A DNA stretch of 64,000 bases from Verrucomicrobiota bacterium JB022 (lineage in GTDB: Bacteria; Verrucomicrobiota; Verrucomicrobiia; Opitutales; Oceanipulchritudinaceae): NCBI GenBank assembly GCA_030673845.1, contig JAUTCQ010000007.1, forward strand, positions 1 through 64,000. The letters run 5' to 3'. A model generated the notes under the pieces. It was not told the DNA's origin, did no database searches, and saw nothing but the letters and a program-made list of their open reading frames with translations. The stretch's first letter is position 1; the number at the start of each line of letters is the position of its first letter. Positions 34,357 to 43,726 of the stretch are shown here, piece after piece. Both the position numbers and the translations under genes were made by a program.

Positions 34357-35643
34357 TCAGGACGCGGAAGCGTTGGACGTTGAAGTTTGGCCGCCCGACT
34401 CCTGGCCGGGGCCGCCCTGCTGGTTCTGCTGCCGTTGCCGTTCGACTTCTTCGGCCCGGCGCAGCTTCATGCCCTGGACGGGGTTGGACAGCGGAGAGGT
34501 GACGAGGCGGTCGTCTTCCTGCAACTCGTCGCCCACGTAAAAATGTTCCGGCGTCTGCCACACGATGTCGACCGGCTGCAGGTGCAGCTTGCCCTCGCGG
34601 TAGACGTATACCTGGTTGCCCTCGCGCAAGGCCGACCACGGGACCTCCACCAGCGGGCGCTCCATCGGCGTCTCGATCCGCACCTCCACATAAGCGTTGA
34701 GCAGCAGGGGCAGCTCCGGGGTTTCGCTCGGTTCGGCTTCGGCGGAGGGCAGCCGCAAGGGGTCTTCGACCTCGATCAGCACGCGCGCCATGCTGCCGTT
34801 TTCATCGAGATCGCCATAAAGGCGGGAGACGCGGCCTTCGCGCTCGATCCGGCGCTCGCCCAGCTCCTGAATCACGCGCACGCGGGAGGCTTGCCCCGGT
34901 GTGGCGTTAAAGCCCGGGATGCGCAGGCGGTCGAGCTGGCGCACCGGCAGGCTGGCCTCGACCCAAAAGACATCGTCGCCAATCAACTCGATCAACTGTG
35001 TCTGCGGGGAGACGAGCTGCCCGATCTCCGCATCCTCCTGCCGGATAAAGCCGTCGAACGGCGCGGCGATGCTGGCCTTGTCGAGCTGCAGGCGGGCGCG
35101 GTCGAGCTGGGCGGCTGCCGTCTGCACCTGGGCGCGGGCGCTCGCCATCTGGGGCTCACGCAGCGCCAGCGCACGGTCGGCCGGGGCCTCGTTTTCGACG
35201 TTTTGCTGGTAATACTCCCAGTCCAACTCCGCCACGTCCTGCCGGCCCTCTTCCAGTGCCAGCTCGCTCTCGGCCTGGGCCAGTTGTCCGGCCGCCTCGG
35301 CCACCTGGTGGCGGTAAACGCGCGGGTCCACCTGCACCAGCAGCTCCCCGGCTTTTACGCGACCTCCCGGGCGCACGGCCGGGTGCAGCTCCACGATCTT
35401 GCCCTCCACCTCCGTCTGGATCCAGGCGCGGCGGGCGGGCATCACGCTGCCGTAGCCATGGACTTCCAGCGGCTCGGAGCGGCGCTGCACCGTCATCGTC
35501 TCGACCACCGGCCCGAGGGTCTGCGGCTGTTCCTTTTGCGGTGGCTGCTTGAAAACGAAAAGGGCCATCGTGATGCCGATGGCGAGCAAGAGGACGAGCA
35601 CCGGCAGGCCGAGGCGGAGAAACTTGGCGCGTTTCTGATTCAT
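34357..35643 (-). CDS. RND efflux periplasmic adaptor (membrane fusion protein)
   Basis: A 428-residue adaptor with one N-terminal anchor helix (LRLGLPVLVLLLAIGITMAL), a lipoyl half-motif (GRVKAGELLVQVDPRVYRHQ), a coiled-coil hairpin (about 120-190), a second lipoyl half with FDGFIRQEDAEIGQLVSPQT and a C-terminal beta barrel. It links the RND pump to the TolC-type channel. Its ATG overlaps the stop of the preceding outer-membrane gene by four bases, giving coupled translation. A longer frame upstream lies inside the outer-membrane gene and was rejected. Confidence 0.93.
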   Translation of the reverse strand: MNQKRAKFLRLGLPVLVLLLAIGITMALFVFKQPPQKEQPQTLGPVVETMTVQRRSEPLEVHGYGSVMPARRAWIQTEVEGKIVELHPAVRPGGRVKAGELLVQVDPRVYRHQVAEAAGQLAQAESELALEEGRQDVAELDWEYYQQNVENEAPADRALALREPQMASARAQVQTAAAQLDRARLQLDKASIAAPFDGFIRQEDAEIGQLVSPQTQLIELIGDDVFWVEASLPVRQLDRLRIPGFNATPGQASRVRVIQELGERRIEREGRVSRLYGDLDENGSMARVLIEVEDPLRLPSAEAEPSETPELPLLLNAYVEVRIETPMERPLVEVPWSALREGNQVYVYREGKLHLQPVDIVWQTPEHFYVGDELQEDDRLVTSPLSNPVQGMKLRRAEEVERQRQQNQQGGPGQESGGQTSTSNASAS

Positions 35644-37124
35644 GAGGCGGAGGAGGCACGGGGGTTGCGGACGGCGGTGGGCAGGGCTTCGTCGCTGGCG
35701 ACGGCGCGGAAAAGCTGTAGGCGGTTCAGCCAACGGTCGCGGCGGGCTTCGAGCAGCGCAATCTGGGCGTCGCGCAGACCCTGCTCGGCCTCCAGCACGC
35801 GCAAGTAATCAATGGCACCGTTCACGAAGCGGCTACGGGCCAGCTCGAGGCTCTGCTCACTCTGGCGTAGCTGCGAGGCGGCGCTGGCTTCGTAAGACTG
35901 GAGCTGCTCGGCCTGGCTGAGGGCGTCGGCCACCTCGCGCAGGGCATCCAGCCACGCTTGGGCGTAAGAGAGGCGGGCCACATCGGCCTGGGCGCGGGCA
36001 ATGTCTTCCCCCGCCGCGATCCGCCCGCCGTCGAAGATCGACTGCTGGGCCTCGCCTGCAAGCGTCCAGAACACTGTATCGAGCAGGTTTTCCAGCTCCG
36101 TCGCCTGCCAAAAGAGGTCTGCGGAGAGGCTCAGGGCGGGCAAGCCTTCGCGAGCGGCTGCAGCCGCCTGGGCATCGGAGGCCTGGAATTCGTAATACGC
36201 CTGCCGCAGGTCGGGGCGGTTTTCCAGCAGATCCAGCGGCAAGCCGGGCGCGGGCAGGGGAGGGAGCGGCGGCAGTTGCGGCGCAGCGTCAAAGGTCACG
36301 TTTTGCGGCGGGCGACCCGTCAAGGTCGCGAGCTGGTGCGCGAATTGGTCGCGCTCTGCCTGGGCGAGGTAACGCTGCCCGCGTAACTGCTCCGCCGTCT
36401 GTTGCTGCTGGGCGAGGTCGAGCGCAGACGTCTGCCCTTGGCCCACCCGGCGTTCGAGCAGCTCGATCTGGTCGTCGACGGCGTCGAGCTGGCGCTGCAG
36501 CAAGGCAAGCCGGGCGTCGGCGGTGCGCAGTTGCAGGAAGGCCTCCGTCACCTGCGCGGCCAGGGAAATGGCGAGGCCCTCGATCTGGGCCTGCGTGGCC
36601 GCCACCTGACGCTCGGCGGCGGCCTCCTGCGCGGCGAGGCGGCCCCAAAGGTCGATCTCCCACGAGGCGGCGAGCCCGGCGCGGTAGGTGGTGTCGGTGT
36701 AAGCGTCGGGGACGTCCTGCCCCTGTCCCCCGCCCGGCGACTGCTGACCACCCCCGGCCAACGCGGCGGAGGGGCCCATGATCGGCTGCTTGCTGCGCTG
36801 CACCTGCCCGGTGGCACTGAGCGTCGGGAGCCGCCCGGCCCCGGCTTGGCGGGCTTGCGCGAGGGATACCTCCAGTTGCGACCAGGCCTGTTGCCAACTC
36901 GGGTTGCGGTCGAAGGTTTGCGCCAGTAAGTCGGCCAGCTCGGGCTCTTGCCAAATATCGGCCCACTGCTCCGGCGGCACCGTTTCCTGCGCCACTTCAC
37001 GAAATGCACCGGGCATCGGCACCTCCGGGCGCTCCGCATGGAAGTCGCTGGCCTGGTGGCAACCGCCGAGCACGAGTGCGGCCACCCCCAGAATCGGTAG
37101 ACGGAGGCTGAAACAGGGAGACAT
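35640..37124 (-). CDS. Outer-membrane efflux lipoprotein (NodT/TolC family)
   Basis: A 494-residue lipoprotein with signal peptide and lipobox ALVLGGC. It carries two repeats of the OEP fold (long helices LEVSLAQARQAGAGRLPTLS and LELARSRFVNGAIDYLRVLE) that form the TolC-like trimeric channel. The family landmarks PDLRQAYYEF and YLRVLEAEQ are typical of the NodT branch. First gene of the RND operon. The ATG at 37124 begins the signal peptide; a much longer frame upstream is antisense to the glucoamylase gene and was rejected. Confidence 0.94.
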   Translation of the reverse strand: MSPCFSLRLPILGVAALVLGGCHQASDFHAERPEVPMPGAFREVAQETVPPEQWADIWQEPELADLLAQTFDRNPSWQQAWSQLEVSLAQARQAGAGRLPTLSATGQVQRSKQPIMGPSAALAGGGQQSPGGGQGQDVPDAYTDTTYRAGLAASWEIDLWGRLAAQEAAAERQVAATQAQIEGLAISLAAQVTEAFLQLRTADARLALLQRQLDAVDDQIELLERRVGQGQTSALDLAQQQQTAEQLRGQRYLAQAERDQFAHQLATLTGRPPQNVTFDAAPQLPPLPPLPAPGLPLDLLENRPDLRQAYYEFQASDAQAAAAAREGLPALSLSADLFWQATELENLLDTVFWTLAGEAQQSIFDGGRIAAGEDIARAQADVARLSYAQAWLDALREVADALSQAEQLQSYEASAASQLRQSEQSLELARSRFVNGAIDYLRVLEAEQGLRDAQIALLEARRDRWLNRLQLFRAVASDEALPTAVRNPRASSAS

Positions 37125-37361
37125 GCCCGCAGTAGTGGCAGGTGCCGTACCATCCCCTCCCTCTTGCGTTGCATAACGTTGATAAAGGCTTGATCTGGAG
37201 CGTAAAACAGCCGTTTGCCCTTCAGAACGGGTCAGGCGGCTTTGCCATCTGCAACGTGCTGGAGCCGAAGAAGGTGCATCGTTGCGTTCGCCGAAGATGC
37301 GGGCCGTTAAAGACGGCGCGGATAGCTTGAACACCCGGTGGGTTCGTGTAATCATGGCGGC

Positions 37362-39767
37362 ATGAGCGCACCGTTCACGGCCGAATTCGCGCCCGGTAAG
37401 CCGGGAGTTGCCCCACGCTGGTCCTCGACCGTCAAAGACGGCGTCGGGACCGCCTTCCAGCGCGAAAGCCTCGTCTGGTTCACGCTCGGGCAGGGCGTGG
37501 TAAAGGAGGTCTTTTACCCGACGATCGACACGGCCAACCTGCGCGACACCGGCTTCCTCGTCACCGGCCCCGACGGCTTTTTCTCCGAAGAGCGCGTCGA
37601 TACCGAGCACGAGACGCAGATCCTCGAACCTGGCGTGCCGTTTTACCAGGTCACCAACACCTGCAAGCAAGGCCGCTACCGGATTCACAAGGAGATCATC
37701 TGCCACCCCGCGCGCGAGGTGCTGCTCCAGCGGGTCCGCTTTGAGGCGCTGCAGGGCCGGCGCGAAGACTACCGCCTGTATCAGCTCATCAACCCCCACC
37801 TGCGTAACAGCGGCGCGCACAACAACGCGCTGGCCATGGACATCAAGGGCCGCCCCTACCTCTGTGCCGAGCGGCAGGGCGTGTGGCTGGTCGCTGCCTG
37901 TGATCGCCCGTGGCTGGCCCGCTCCGTCGGCTACGTGGGCGTGAGCGACGGTTGGCAGCAGTTGAAGGAGCAGGGCGAGCTGCAAGAGCGTTACCACCGG
38001 GCGCCCGACGGCAATGTCGCCCTCTGCGGCGAAATCGAGCTGGGCGGCAGCGACGAGTGGATCCTCTCCGCACTCTCCTTTGGCCGGAGCGCGGCAGAAG
38101 GCGCACACCACGCACACGCCTCCATCATCGAAGGCTGGCAGACCGTCTGCGACGTCTACACCGACGCCTGGCGCGACTTTCTCAAGGGCTGCAGCGCGCC
38201 CGACCTCAAGGCAGCCGATCAGGACCTGCTCCACACCAGCCGCATGGTCCTGCGCGTGCACGACGGCAAGCAATACCCCGGCGCGCTCGTCGCCAGCCTG
38301 TCTTACCCCTGGGGCTCGCACGAAGACGGCAACAGCGAATCCGGCGGCTACCACCTCGTGTGGCCGCGCGACCTGGCGGAGGCCGCGCTGGGCTACCTGG
38401 CGGTCGACGACCCGCAGTCGGCCCGGCAATCGCTGATCTACCTGCTGGGCAACCAGGAGGAAGATGGCCGCTGGGCGCAAAACATGTGGCTCGACGGCAG
38501 CCCCTACTGGACCGCCAACCAGTCCGACGAAACCGCCTACGCGCTGCTCCTGGCCGAAGTGCTCCACCATGCCGACGTGCTCAAAGGCATCAACGTCTGG
38601 CCCGCCGTGCGTAAGGCGGCCGAGCACCTGCTCGTCAACGGCCCCGGCACCGCGCAAGACCGCTGGGAAGAAGTCAGCGGTTACCCCATCTTTACCCTCG
38701 CAGCGGAAGTGGCCGGCCTCATCGCCGGCGCACACCTCGCCCGCGCCTATGGCGACGACGCCTTCGCCACCTTGCTCGAAGAAACGGCGGACGACTGGAA
38801 CGCCTTTATCGACGACTGGCTCTACGTGACCGATACCGCCCTCACCCGCGAGCTGGAGATCGACGGCTTTTACCCGCGCACCGTGCCCTTTGCCGGTGTC
38901 TCGGGCGGCGACCCCGCAGGCGCGAAAGTCACGCTGGCCAACCGCATGGAAGAGCCCTACGCCGTGCCCGCAGGCGAGCTGTCGAGCGCCGACGCGCTGT
39001 CACTCGTCTGGCTCGGGCTGCGCCACCCCAACGACCCCCGGATCGAGAACACGCTGAAGGCCATCGACGCGACGACCCGTTGCGAGACGAAGGCCGGGCC
39101 CGGCTGGTATCGCTACCGCTACGACGGCTATGGCGAGCGCCCGGGCGGCGAACCGTTTGAGGAGGCTGGCATCGGTCGCCCCTGGCCCCTGTTGACCGCC
39201 GAGCGCGCCAACTTCGAGCTGACCCGCGGCAATCGCGACGAGGCCAAGCGCCTTTACGAGACCGTCTCCCGGATGGCCAGCCGCTGCGGCCTGCTGGCCG
39301 AACAGGTGTGGGACGAGGACGACATCCCGGAGAAGTGCCTCTTCAACGGGCAGCCTACCGGCTCCGCGACCCCGCTGGTGTGGGCCCATTCCAGCTTCCT
39401 CCAGCTCTCGCGCTCGCTGCACGAAGGCAAGGTCTTTGGCTGGGCCCCCTCCGCCCACGCCCGCTACGTAGGCGAAGACGAGCCGCCGCCCGCCCGCGCG
39501 ATGTGGCGCTTCGATACGCCCGTGCCCCGTATGCAGCCCGACCGCACGCTACGCCTCATGCTCACCAGCCCGGCCCGCGTCCGCTACACGACCGACGGCT
39601 GGAAATCGCAGCACGACCTCGAGACCCAGGCCAATGGCGCCATCCACTGGGCCGACCTCCCGACCGAAGACCTCGAAGCAGGCGCCGAAGTCGTCTTCAC
39701 CTTCTACTGGACCGACTCCGCCAAGTGGGAAGGCAAAGACTTCACCGTGCGCGTGCAGGAGTGGTAG
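37362..39767 (+). CDS. Glucan 1,4-alpha-glucosidase (GH15)
   Basis: An 801-residue GH15 enzyme. It has an N-terminal beta-sandwich of about 270 residues (FQRESLVWFTLGQGVVKEVF, YPTIDTANLRDTGFLVTGPD), then an (alpha/alpha)6 catalytic barrel. Substrate-binding landmarks are GGYHLVWPRDLAEAALGYLA and NQEEDGRWAQNMWLDGSPYW, as in bacterial glucoamylases and related glucodextranases. The last 90 residues form an extra beta domain (RVRYTTDGWKSQHDLETQ). No signal peptide is visible, so the enzyme probably acts in the cytosol, perhaps on glycogen or maltodextrins. It is divergent from the RND operon and ends 13 bases before a convergent gene. Confidence 0.93.
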   Translation: MSAPFTAEFAPGKPGVAPRWSSTVKDGVGTAFQRESLVWFTLGQGVVKEVFYPTIDTANLRDTGFLVTGPDGFFSEERVDTEHETQILEPGVPFYQVTNTCKQGRYRIHKEIICHPAREVLLQRVRFEALQGRREDYRLYQLINPHLRNSGAHNNALAMDIKGRPYLCAERQGVWLVAACDRPWLARSVGYVGVSDGWQQLKEQGELQERYHRAPDGNVALCGEIELGGSDEWILSALSFGRSAAEGAHHAHASIIEGWQTVCDVYTDAWRDFLKGCSAPDLKAADQDLLHTSRMVLRVHDGKQYPGALVASLSYPWGSHEDGNSESGGYHLVWPRDLAEAALGYLAVDDPQSARQSLIYLLGNQEEDGRWAQNMWLDGSPYWTANQSDETAYALLLAEVLHHADVLKGINVWPAVRKAAEHLLVNGPGTAQDRWEEVSGYPIFTLAAEVAGLIAGAHLARAYGDDAFATLLEETADDWNAFIDDWLYVTDTALTRELEIDGFYPRTVPFAGVSGGDPAGAKVTLANRMEEPYAVPAGELSSADALSLVWLGLRHPNDPRIENTLKAIDATTRCETKAGPGWYRYRYDGYGERPGGEPFEEAGIGRPWPLLTAERANFELTRGNRDEAKRLYETVSRMASRCGLLAEQVWDEDDIPEKCLFNGQPTGSATPLVWAHSSFLQLSRSLHEGKVFGWAPSAHARYVGEDEPPPARAMWRFDTPVPRMQPDRTLRLMLTSPARVRYTTDGWKSQHDLETQANGAIHWADLPTEDLEAGAEVVFTFYWTDSAKWEGKDFTVRVQEW

Positions 39768-39780
39768 GGGTGCCCCCCCC

Positions 39781-40977
39781 TCAGCTCGAAGGCGAGGCGG
39801 TTTCTTCGAGCCATTCGAGGGCGGTGGCCAGCGAGTTGCAATGCTCGGCCACCGGCTCCAGATAATTGCGACGCGAAGGGTCGGGGTGCGCGGGGCGCTG
39901 GAGAAACATGCGGTAGGCTCCAGCTTCGCTTTGCCAGCCCCGCTCGGCCCAATCGGCCTGAAAGAGGCGCATCGCCCCATCTTCCGCCACCGAGCGGAGG
40001 GGGGAGAGGGCGGCGCGCTCGGCCGGGAGGCCCATGCGCTCCAGCATGACACGGCGGGCCTGGGCGCAAGGCTCGCGCGCCACATCGGCCAAAGTCAGGT
40101 GCGCAGGATCTTCGATCGTCGCCTGCGTTACCCGGACGCCGTGCCAGGCCCAGAGCTGCCAGCCATCCGGGAAGATCATGGCCGGGCCGTCGGCACAGTG
40201 CGGCAAGCCTGCCTCGTCGAGGTGCAGGCGGTCGGGCAACTGGGCCGCGATGGCCAGATCGTCGAAAAGCCAATACATGGAACAGACGCGGGCGATCTGG
40301 CGCAGCGGCAGCACTGTCCAAAAATGTGCGCTCGGCCCCAGGAGGGCGGCGCTGGCCTCGATTTCCGCCAGCTCGCTGGCCCCGAGATTGCCGAGGCCGG
40401 AGAGCAGACTGGCCTCGACCACCGCATCGGCATTGGGCGGCAGCACGTCGAAGTCCAGCTCGGCCAGGCCGGGAAGCACCTGCGCGAGGGCGCCGTTGGC
40501 CTGTTGGGCCACCTGTTGCCAGATATCCCCCTGGCGGCCCCATTGGGCGTGCAGGGCGTCGCGCCACACGGCACGCTGCACAAATTCGGGCAAACTGCTG
40601 CCCGTGCCTTCGGAAAGTGGTGCCGTCACGGTGCGCTCAATCGCCTGTCTGGCATCGTCGCGCAGGCGCTCGTGGGCCCATTCGCGGGTATCCTGGAGCA
40701 GGAGCTTGTTGAGGTCGTAAATCATGTCGACCATCTCGCTCGCCTCCGGAGTCTCGTAATCGTGCAGCCAACTCGCCAGCAACGCACCGGCCAAGGGGCT
40801 GCCGACCACCACGCGGTGGCGGGGTGGGGCATAGCCCAGGTGGCGGTAACAGGCGTGCAGCCGCGCTTGCAGCGCCACAGGGGGCAACGGCCCCACCAAT
40901 CGCAAGCACCCGTTCCAGTAGCGGACGATTTGCTGGAGCCTCTGGTCGGACGAGGAAAGTTGCGATGGTTGCGGCAT
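39781..40977 (-). CDS. DUF6745-like protein
   Basis: A 398-residue cytosolic protein. The second half contains ADGPAMIFPDGWQLWAWHGV, RVTQATIEDPAHLTLADV and EPCAQARRVMLERMG, a pattern I associate with DUF6745 (often found with leucine-rich-repeat or effector genes). The function of that domain is unknown. The first half is alpha-helical. It converges on the glucoamylase gene with a 13-base gap and stands alone otherwise. Confidence 0.65.
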   Translation of the reverse strand: MPQPSQLSSSDQRLQQIVRYWNGCLRLVGPLPPVALQARLHACYRHLGYAPPRHRVVVGSPLAGALLASWLHDYETPEASEMVDMIYDLNKLLLQDTREWAHERLRDDARQAIERTVTAPLSEGTGSSLPEFVQRAVWRDALHAQWGRQGDIWQQVAQQANGALAQVLPGLAELDFDVLPPNADAVVEASLLSGLGNLGASELAEIEASAALLGPSAHFWTVLPLRQIARVCSMYWLFDDLAIAAQLPDRLHLDEAGLPHCADGPAMIFPDGWQLWAWHGVRVTQATIEDPAHLTLADVAREPCAQARRVMLERMGLPAERAALSPLRSVAEDGAMRLFQADWAERGWQSEAGAYRMFLQRPAHPDPSRRNYLEPVAEHCNSLATALEWLEETASPSS

Positions 40978-41344
40978 GGCGGCTGGGCAGGGGTTTTTAC
41001 CCTAAATCGGAAGGATGACCGCTACTTTGAGTCGGTTTTTTTTGAATGGGCGATTTGTAAAAAATCTGGCCCTTAGTCCTTCAAGCAAATCGGCTACCAA
41101 TCTGACTCACTTAAGGCAGGGAAGTACGGAAGATGTTCCAAATGCCTGTTTCACCCGCAAAATTTTCACAAAAAGGCGCGCCCCGATGTAAAAAACGTCC
41201 ATTTATGCCAATCTTGCGCCGCCAGAAACCCTTTCAGGACGAGCCTCTTTTTTTCCTCCCCCTGCGCTGCCAACGGTGCAACCTGACCGCCAAGCGGCGT
41301 TCGTGTCGTTGTATTTTGAGAACCAGCACCTTCCGCCGCCGCCC
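40978..41344. other. Intergenic region, no gene
   Basis: 367 bases between the DUF6745 and metallophosphoesterase genes, both on the minus strand. It is AT-richer than its neighbours and should contain the promoter of the DUF6745 gene. I see no clear hairpin, repeat or open frame with coding character. Confidence 0.4.
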
Positions 41345-42325
41345 TCAGGCCGGGCGCAGCGTGTGCAGCGTGATCTCCCCGGGGCAGTTGATCCGCGCGG
41401 GCACCCGGCAGCCCCCCGTGCCCCGGCTGGTATAGCCCACCATCTCGCCCTCGCGCCAGCCCCCGGCGATCACGCGGCGCGGTAGATCGTCGATGGCGAC
41501 AATGGCACGGCCCCCGGGCAGGCACAGTTGCCCCCCATGGGTGTGGCCGCAGGGCGAAAACGCCACCTCGGCGGCATCGGCCTCGCGCGATACCTTGAGG
41601 TCGGGCCCATGTTGCAGGAGGATGCGCGGGCACTCCTCCGCTGGAGGAGCCCCATCCAAGGCCTTCGCGAGGTCCCCCGTCTCGTAAAAGAACGTGTCGT
41701 CGATCCCCGCGAGGGTAAACCGGCGGCCCCGGAAGGGCAGCACCACGTGCTCGTTCATCAACAGGCGGATGAGGCCGGTCGCCTCCAGCGGCTCCGCCAA
41801 CTCCAGCTCGTCGTGGTTGCCCAGGGTGCCGTAGACGGGCTGGGGCAGGGCGGCGAGGATCTCGCGGTTGAGGCGCAGCACCAGCTCCTGCGGCGTGTCG
41901 TAATCGTTGCGGAAGTCGCCCGTGATCACGCACAAGTCGCACTCCACCCCGCGCACCCCCTCGACGACTGCCGCCACCAGGTCCGGCGCGATGTCGGCAT
42001 GGAGATCGGTCAGGTGCAGGATGCGCAAGCCGTCCAGGTCGGCGGGCCAGCGCGGGCAACGGTGCTCCAGGTGCACCAGGCGGGGCTGCACAAATTCTTG
42101 TCGGGCACTTTTGTAAAGACCGGTGGCCCGCAGCCCCCACTCGACCAGCCGGTTGACGGGGAGGAAGCGCCCGGCGTGCTGCAGCAGGTTGCGCCGCTCC
42201 AGCGCGATGCTCTTGCGGCTCCGGTGGCGCTCCAGCCGGTGCGCATGATGGCCCGGGCCCAGCCGTTCGGCCAGGCTGTGAGCGGGTGGCGGGACGAAAG
42301 GGATGCGCGAATCGGCGACCTGCAT
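41345..42325 (-). CDS. Calcineurin-like metallophosphoesterase
   Basis: A 326-residue phosphoesterase with the five metal-binding blocks in order: LHLTDLHAD (DxH), CVITGDFRND (GD), YGTLGNHDE (GNHD), RILLQHGPDL (GH-like) and FSPCGHTHGGQLCLP (GHTHxGQ). This is the YkuE/UDP-2,3-diacylglucosamine-hydrolase-like branch, although the signal or anchor segment of YkuE is not evident. The ATG at 42325 was chosen; the longer open frame upstream is antisense to ribH. It is divergent from ribH-nusB. Confidence 0.88.
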   Translation of the reverse strand: MQVADSRIPFVPPPAHSLAERLGPGHHAHRLERHRSRKSIALERRNLLQHAGRFLPVNRLVEWGLRATGLYKSARQEFVQPRLVHLEHRCPRWPADLDGLRILHLTDLHADIAPDLVAAVVEGVRGVECDLCVITGDFRNDYDTPQELVLRLNREILAALPQPVYGTLGNHDELELAEPLEATGLIRLLMNEHVVLPFRGRRFTLAGIDDTFFYETGDLAKALDGAPPAEECPRILLQHGPDLKVSREADAAEVAFSPCGHTHGGQLCLPGGRAIVAIDDLPRRVIAGGWREGEMVGYTSRGTGGCRVPARINCPGEITLHTLRPA

Positions 42326-42442
42326 GGCACGCGCACCATGCGTCAGAAGGCCCGCGTTGGCAAATCCTCTCTTCCCTTGCCTTGACTTGTCTTCCGGCCA
42401 GCCGCAGATTGGCCGATCTTTTACGTTTGCTGATTTCACCCG

Positions 42443-43012
42443 ATGAGCGAAGATTTTCCCAATGCCGCGCTGATTGATGGAGCCGGGCTGCGGTTCGGCA
42501 TCGTCGCCGCGCGCTTCAACCAGCGCCATGTCGACGACCTGCTCGTCCAGGCCCTGGACGCCCTCGACCGTGCCGGCGTCGCCGCCGAAGACATCGAGAC
42601 GGTGCGTGTGCCCGGTTCGCAAGAAGTGCCCTACGCTGCCGCCATGCTGGCCAAGACCTACGAGTTTGACTGCATCATCGCGCTCGGCATCGTCATCGCC
42701 GGCGGCACCAGCCACCACGAGATCATCGCCGAGTGCACCGCGCAGGCCCTCCAGCGCGTGGCCATCGACACCGAGATCCCCGTTATCAACGGCATCGTGA
42801 CGGTCAACAACGAAGCCCAGGCCGTCGAACGCAGCGCCGGCCCCACCGGCCGAGGCCGCGCCTTTGGCGAAGCCGCCCTGCAAATGGCGGACGTCAAGCG
42901 CCGCCTCGTCGGCCGCCTCGACGAGATCGATGCCATCCGTGCCGCCGAAGCCGCCCAGTGGGGCGCCGGCGATGAAGAGCCCCCTTCCCCCGAAGATCCT
43001 TGGAAACTGTAG
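42443..43012 (+). CDS. ribH: 6,7-dimethyl-8-ribityllumazine synthase
   Basis: A 189-residue enzyme for the penultimate riboflavin step: it joins the ribityl-pyrimidinedione and dihydroxybutanone phosphate. Blocks are FGIVAARFNQRHVDDLLVQA, VRVPGSQEVPYAAAMLAKTY, LGIVIAGGTSHHEIIAE with the catalytic histidine pair, and IPVINGIVTVNNEAQAVERS. Two positions differ from the canonical VIRG and LT motifs, yet the fold pattern is clear. It precedes nusB by a one-base stop/start overlap, the classical ribH-nusB pair. No FMN-riboswitch-like structure was seen upstream. Confidence 0.95.
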   Translation: MSEDFPNAALIDGAGLRFGIVAARFNQRHVDDLLVQALDALDRAGVAAEDIETVRVPGSQEVPYAAAMLAKTYEFDCIIALGIVIAGGTSHHEIIAECTAQALQRVAIDTEIPVINGIVTVNNEAQAVERSAGPTGRGRAFGEAALQMADVKRRLVGRLDEIDAIRAAEAAQWGAGDEEPPSPEDPWKL

Positions 43013-43461
43013 TGAAGAATTCCCGCCGACGAGACAATCGCGTCGCTGCGATGCAATACCTCTTCCAGTGGTCCTTCAACCCACCGGAAACCCGCTTGCG
43101 CCTCGACCGCGACATCCGCGCGTTTTTCGAAACGATCGACCCGGAGCGCGAGCGCGTCTACTACAGCTTTGCCGAAGAGCTGATCTACGGCGCGCTCGAC
43201 CACCGCGAAGAGATCGACGAAGTGATCAAACGCTACGCCAAGAACTGGGAGTTTGGCCGCATCGCCAAGATCGACCTCGCGATCCTGCGCCTCGCCATCT
43301 ACGAAATGATGGCCCGCCGCGACATCCCCCCCATCGTCAGCATCAACGAAGCGATCGATCTCTCCAAGGAGTTCTCCAACCCCGATGCCAAGCGCTTCAT
43401 CAACGGCATCCTCGACCAATACAAGCTCACCCTCGACCGCCCCCTGCGCACCGCAGAATAG
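43012..43461 (+). CDS. nusB: Transcription antitermination factor NusB
   Basis: A 149-residue helical protein that with S10 (NusE) joins the rRNA antitermination complex at boxA. It has the conserved start RRRDNRVAAMQYLFQWSFNP and end IVSINEAIDLSKEFSNPDAK and RFINGILDQY, the family fingerprint. The GTG at 43012 overlaps the ribH stop codon by one base; a TTG at 43000 is an alternative. A strong terminator follows. Confidence 0.96.
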   Translation: MKNSRRRDNRVAAMQYLFQWSFNPPETRLRLDRDIRAFFETIDPERERVYYSFAEELIYGALDHREEIDEVIKRYAKNWEFGRIAKIDLAILRLAIYEMMARRDIPPIVSINEAIDLSKEFSNPDAKRFINGILDQYKLTLDRPLRTAE

Positions 43462-43490
43462 AGGAGAGGGCCGAGAGCCGGTTTATTTTG

Positions 43491-43523
43491 AAAAGCAGCT
43501 TTCGCGAAGGAGGCTGCTTTTTT
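43491..43523 (+). terminator. Intrinsic terminator of ribH-nusB
   Basis: AAAAGCAGC and GCTGCTTTT arms, with internal TTCGCGAA, followed by a T run. Confidence 0.88.
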
Positions 43524-43561
43524 AGTGGGCGGGTGAGGGGCTGACCTCAACCCTACGCTAA

Positions 43562-43687
43562 GAGGTGCAAAGTTCTGGCTTGCAGGAGCATCGAGCATCC
43601 CGGAGGGATGACAGCTAGATAGCCGGTGGTTGAGGACGCCTCGCGTCCGACACCACCGGGACAGTAACGAATCAGAGTTTGCACCTC
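43562..43687. repeat. 126-bp nested palindromic repeat
   Basis: Outer arms GAGGTGCAAA / TTTGCACCTC and inner arms CCGGTGGT / ACCACCGG (43623-43630 and 43652-43659) are perfect. It also contains CATCCCGGAGGGATG. From memory, such CCGGAGGGATG ... CCGGTGG modules recur across verrucomicrobial genomes. It sits between a terminator and the radC stop. Confidence 0.7.
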
Positions 43688-43726
43688 GGAGATGTGCCAC
43701 TGCGGCACAGTCTGCCCCGCAGCCCC

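Noticed and set aside
37125-38735. N-terminal extension of the outer-membrane efflux gene
   Set aside because: It is antisense to the glucoamylase gene, and a proper lipoprotein signal peptide starts at 37124.
42326-42442. FMN riboswitch upstream of ribH
   Set aside because: No RFN-element conserved segments are visible in the 117-base gap.
42326-42883. N-terminal extension of the metallophosphoesterase
   Set aside because: Antisense to ribH; the extension has no phosphoesterase features.
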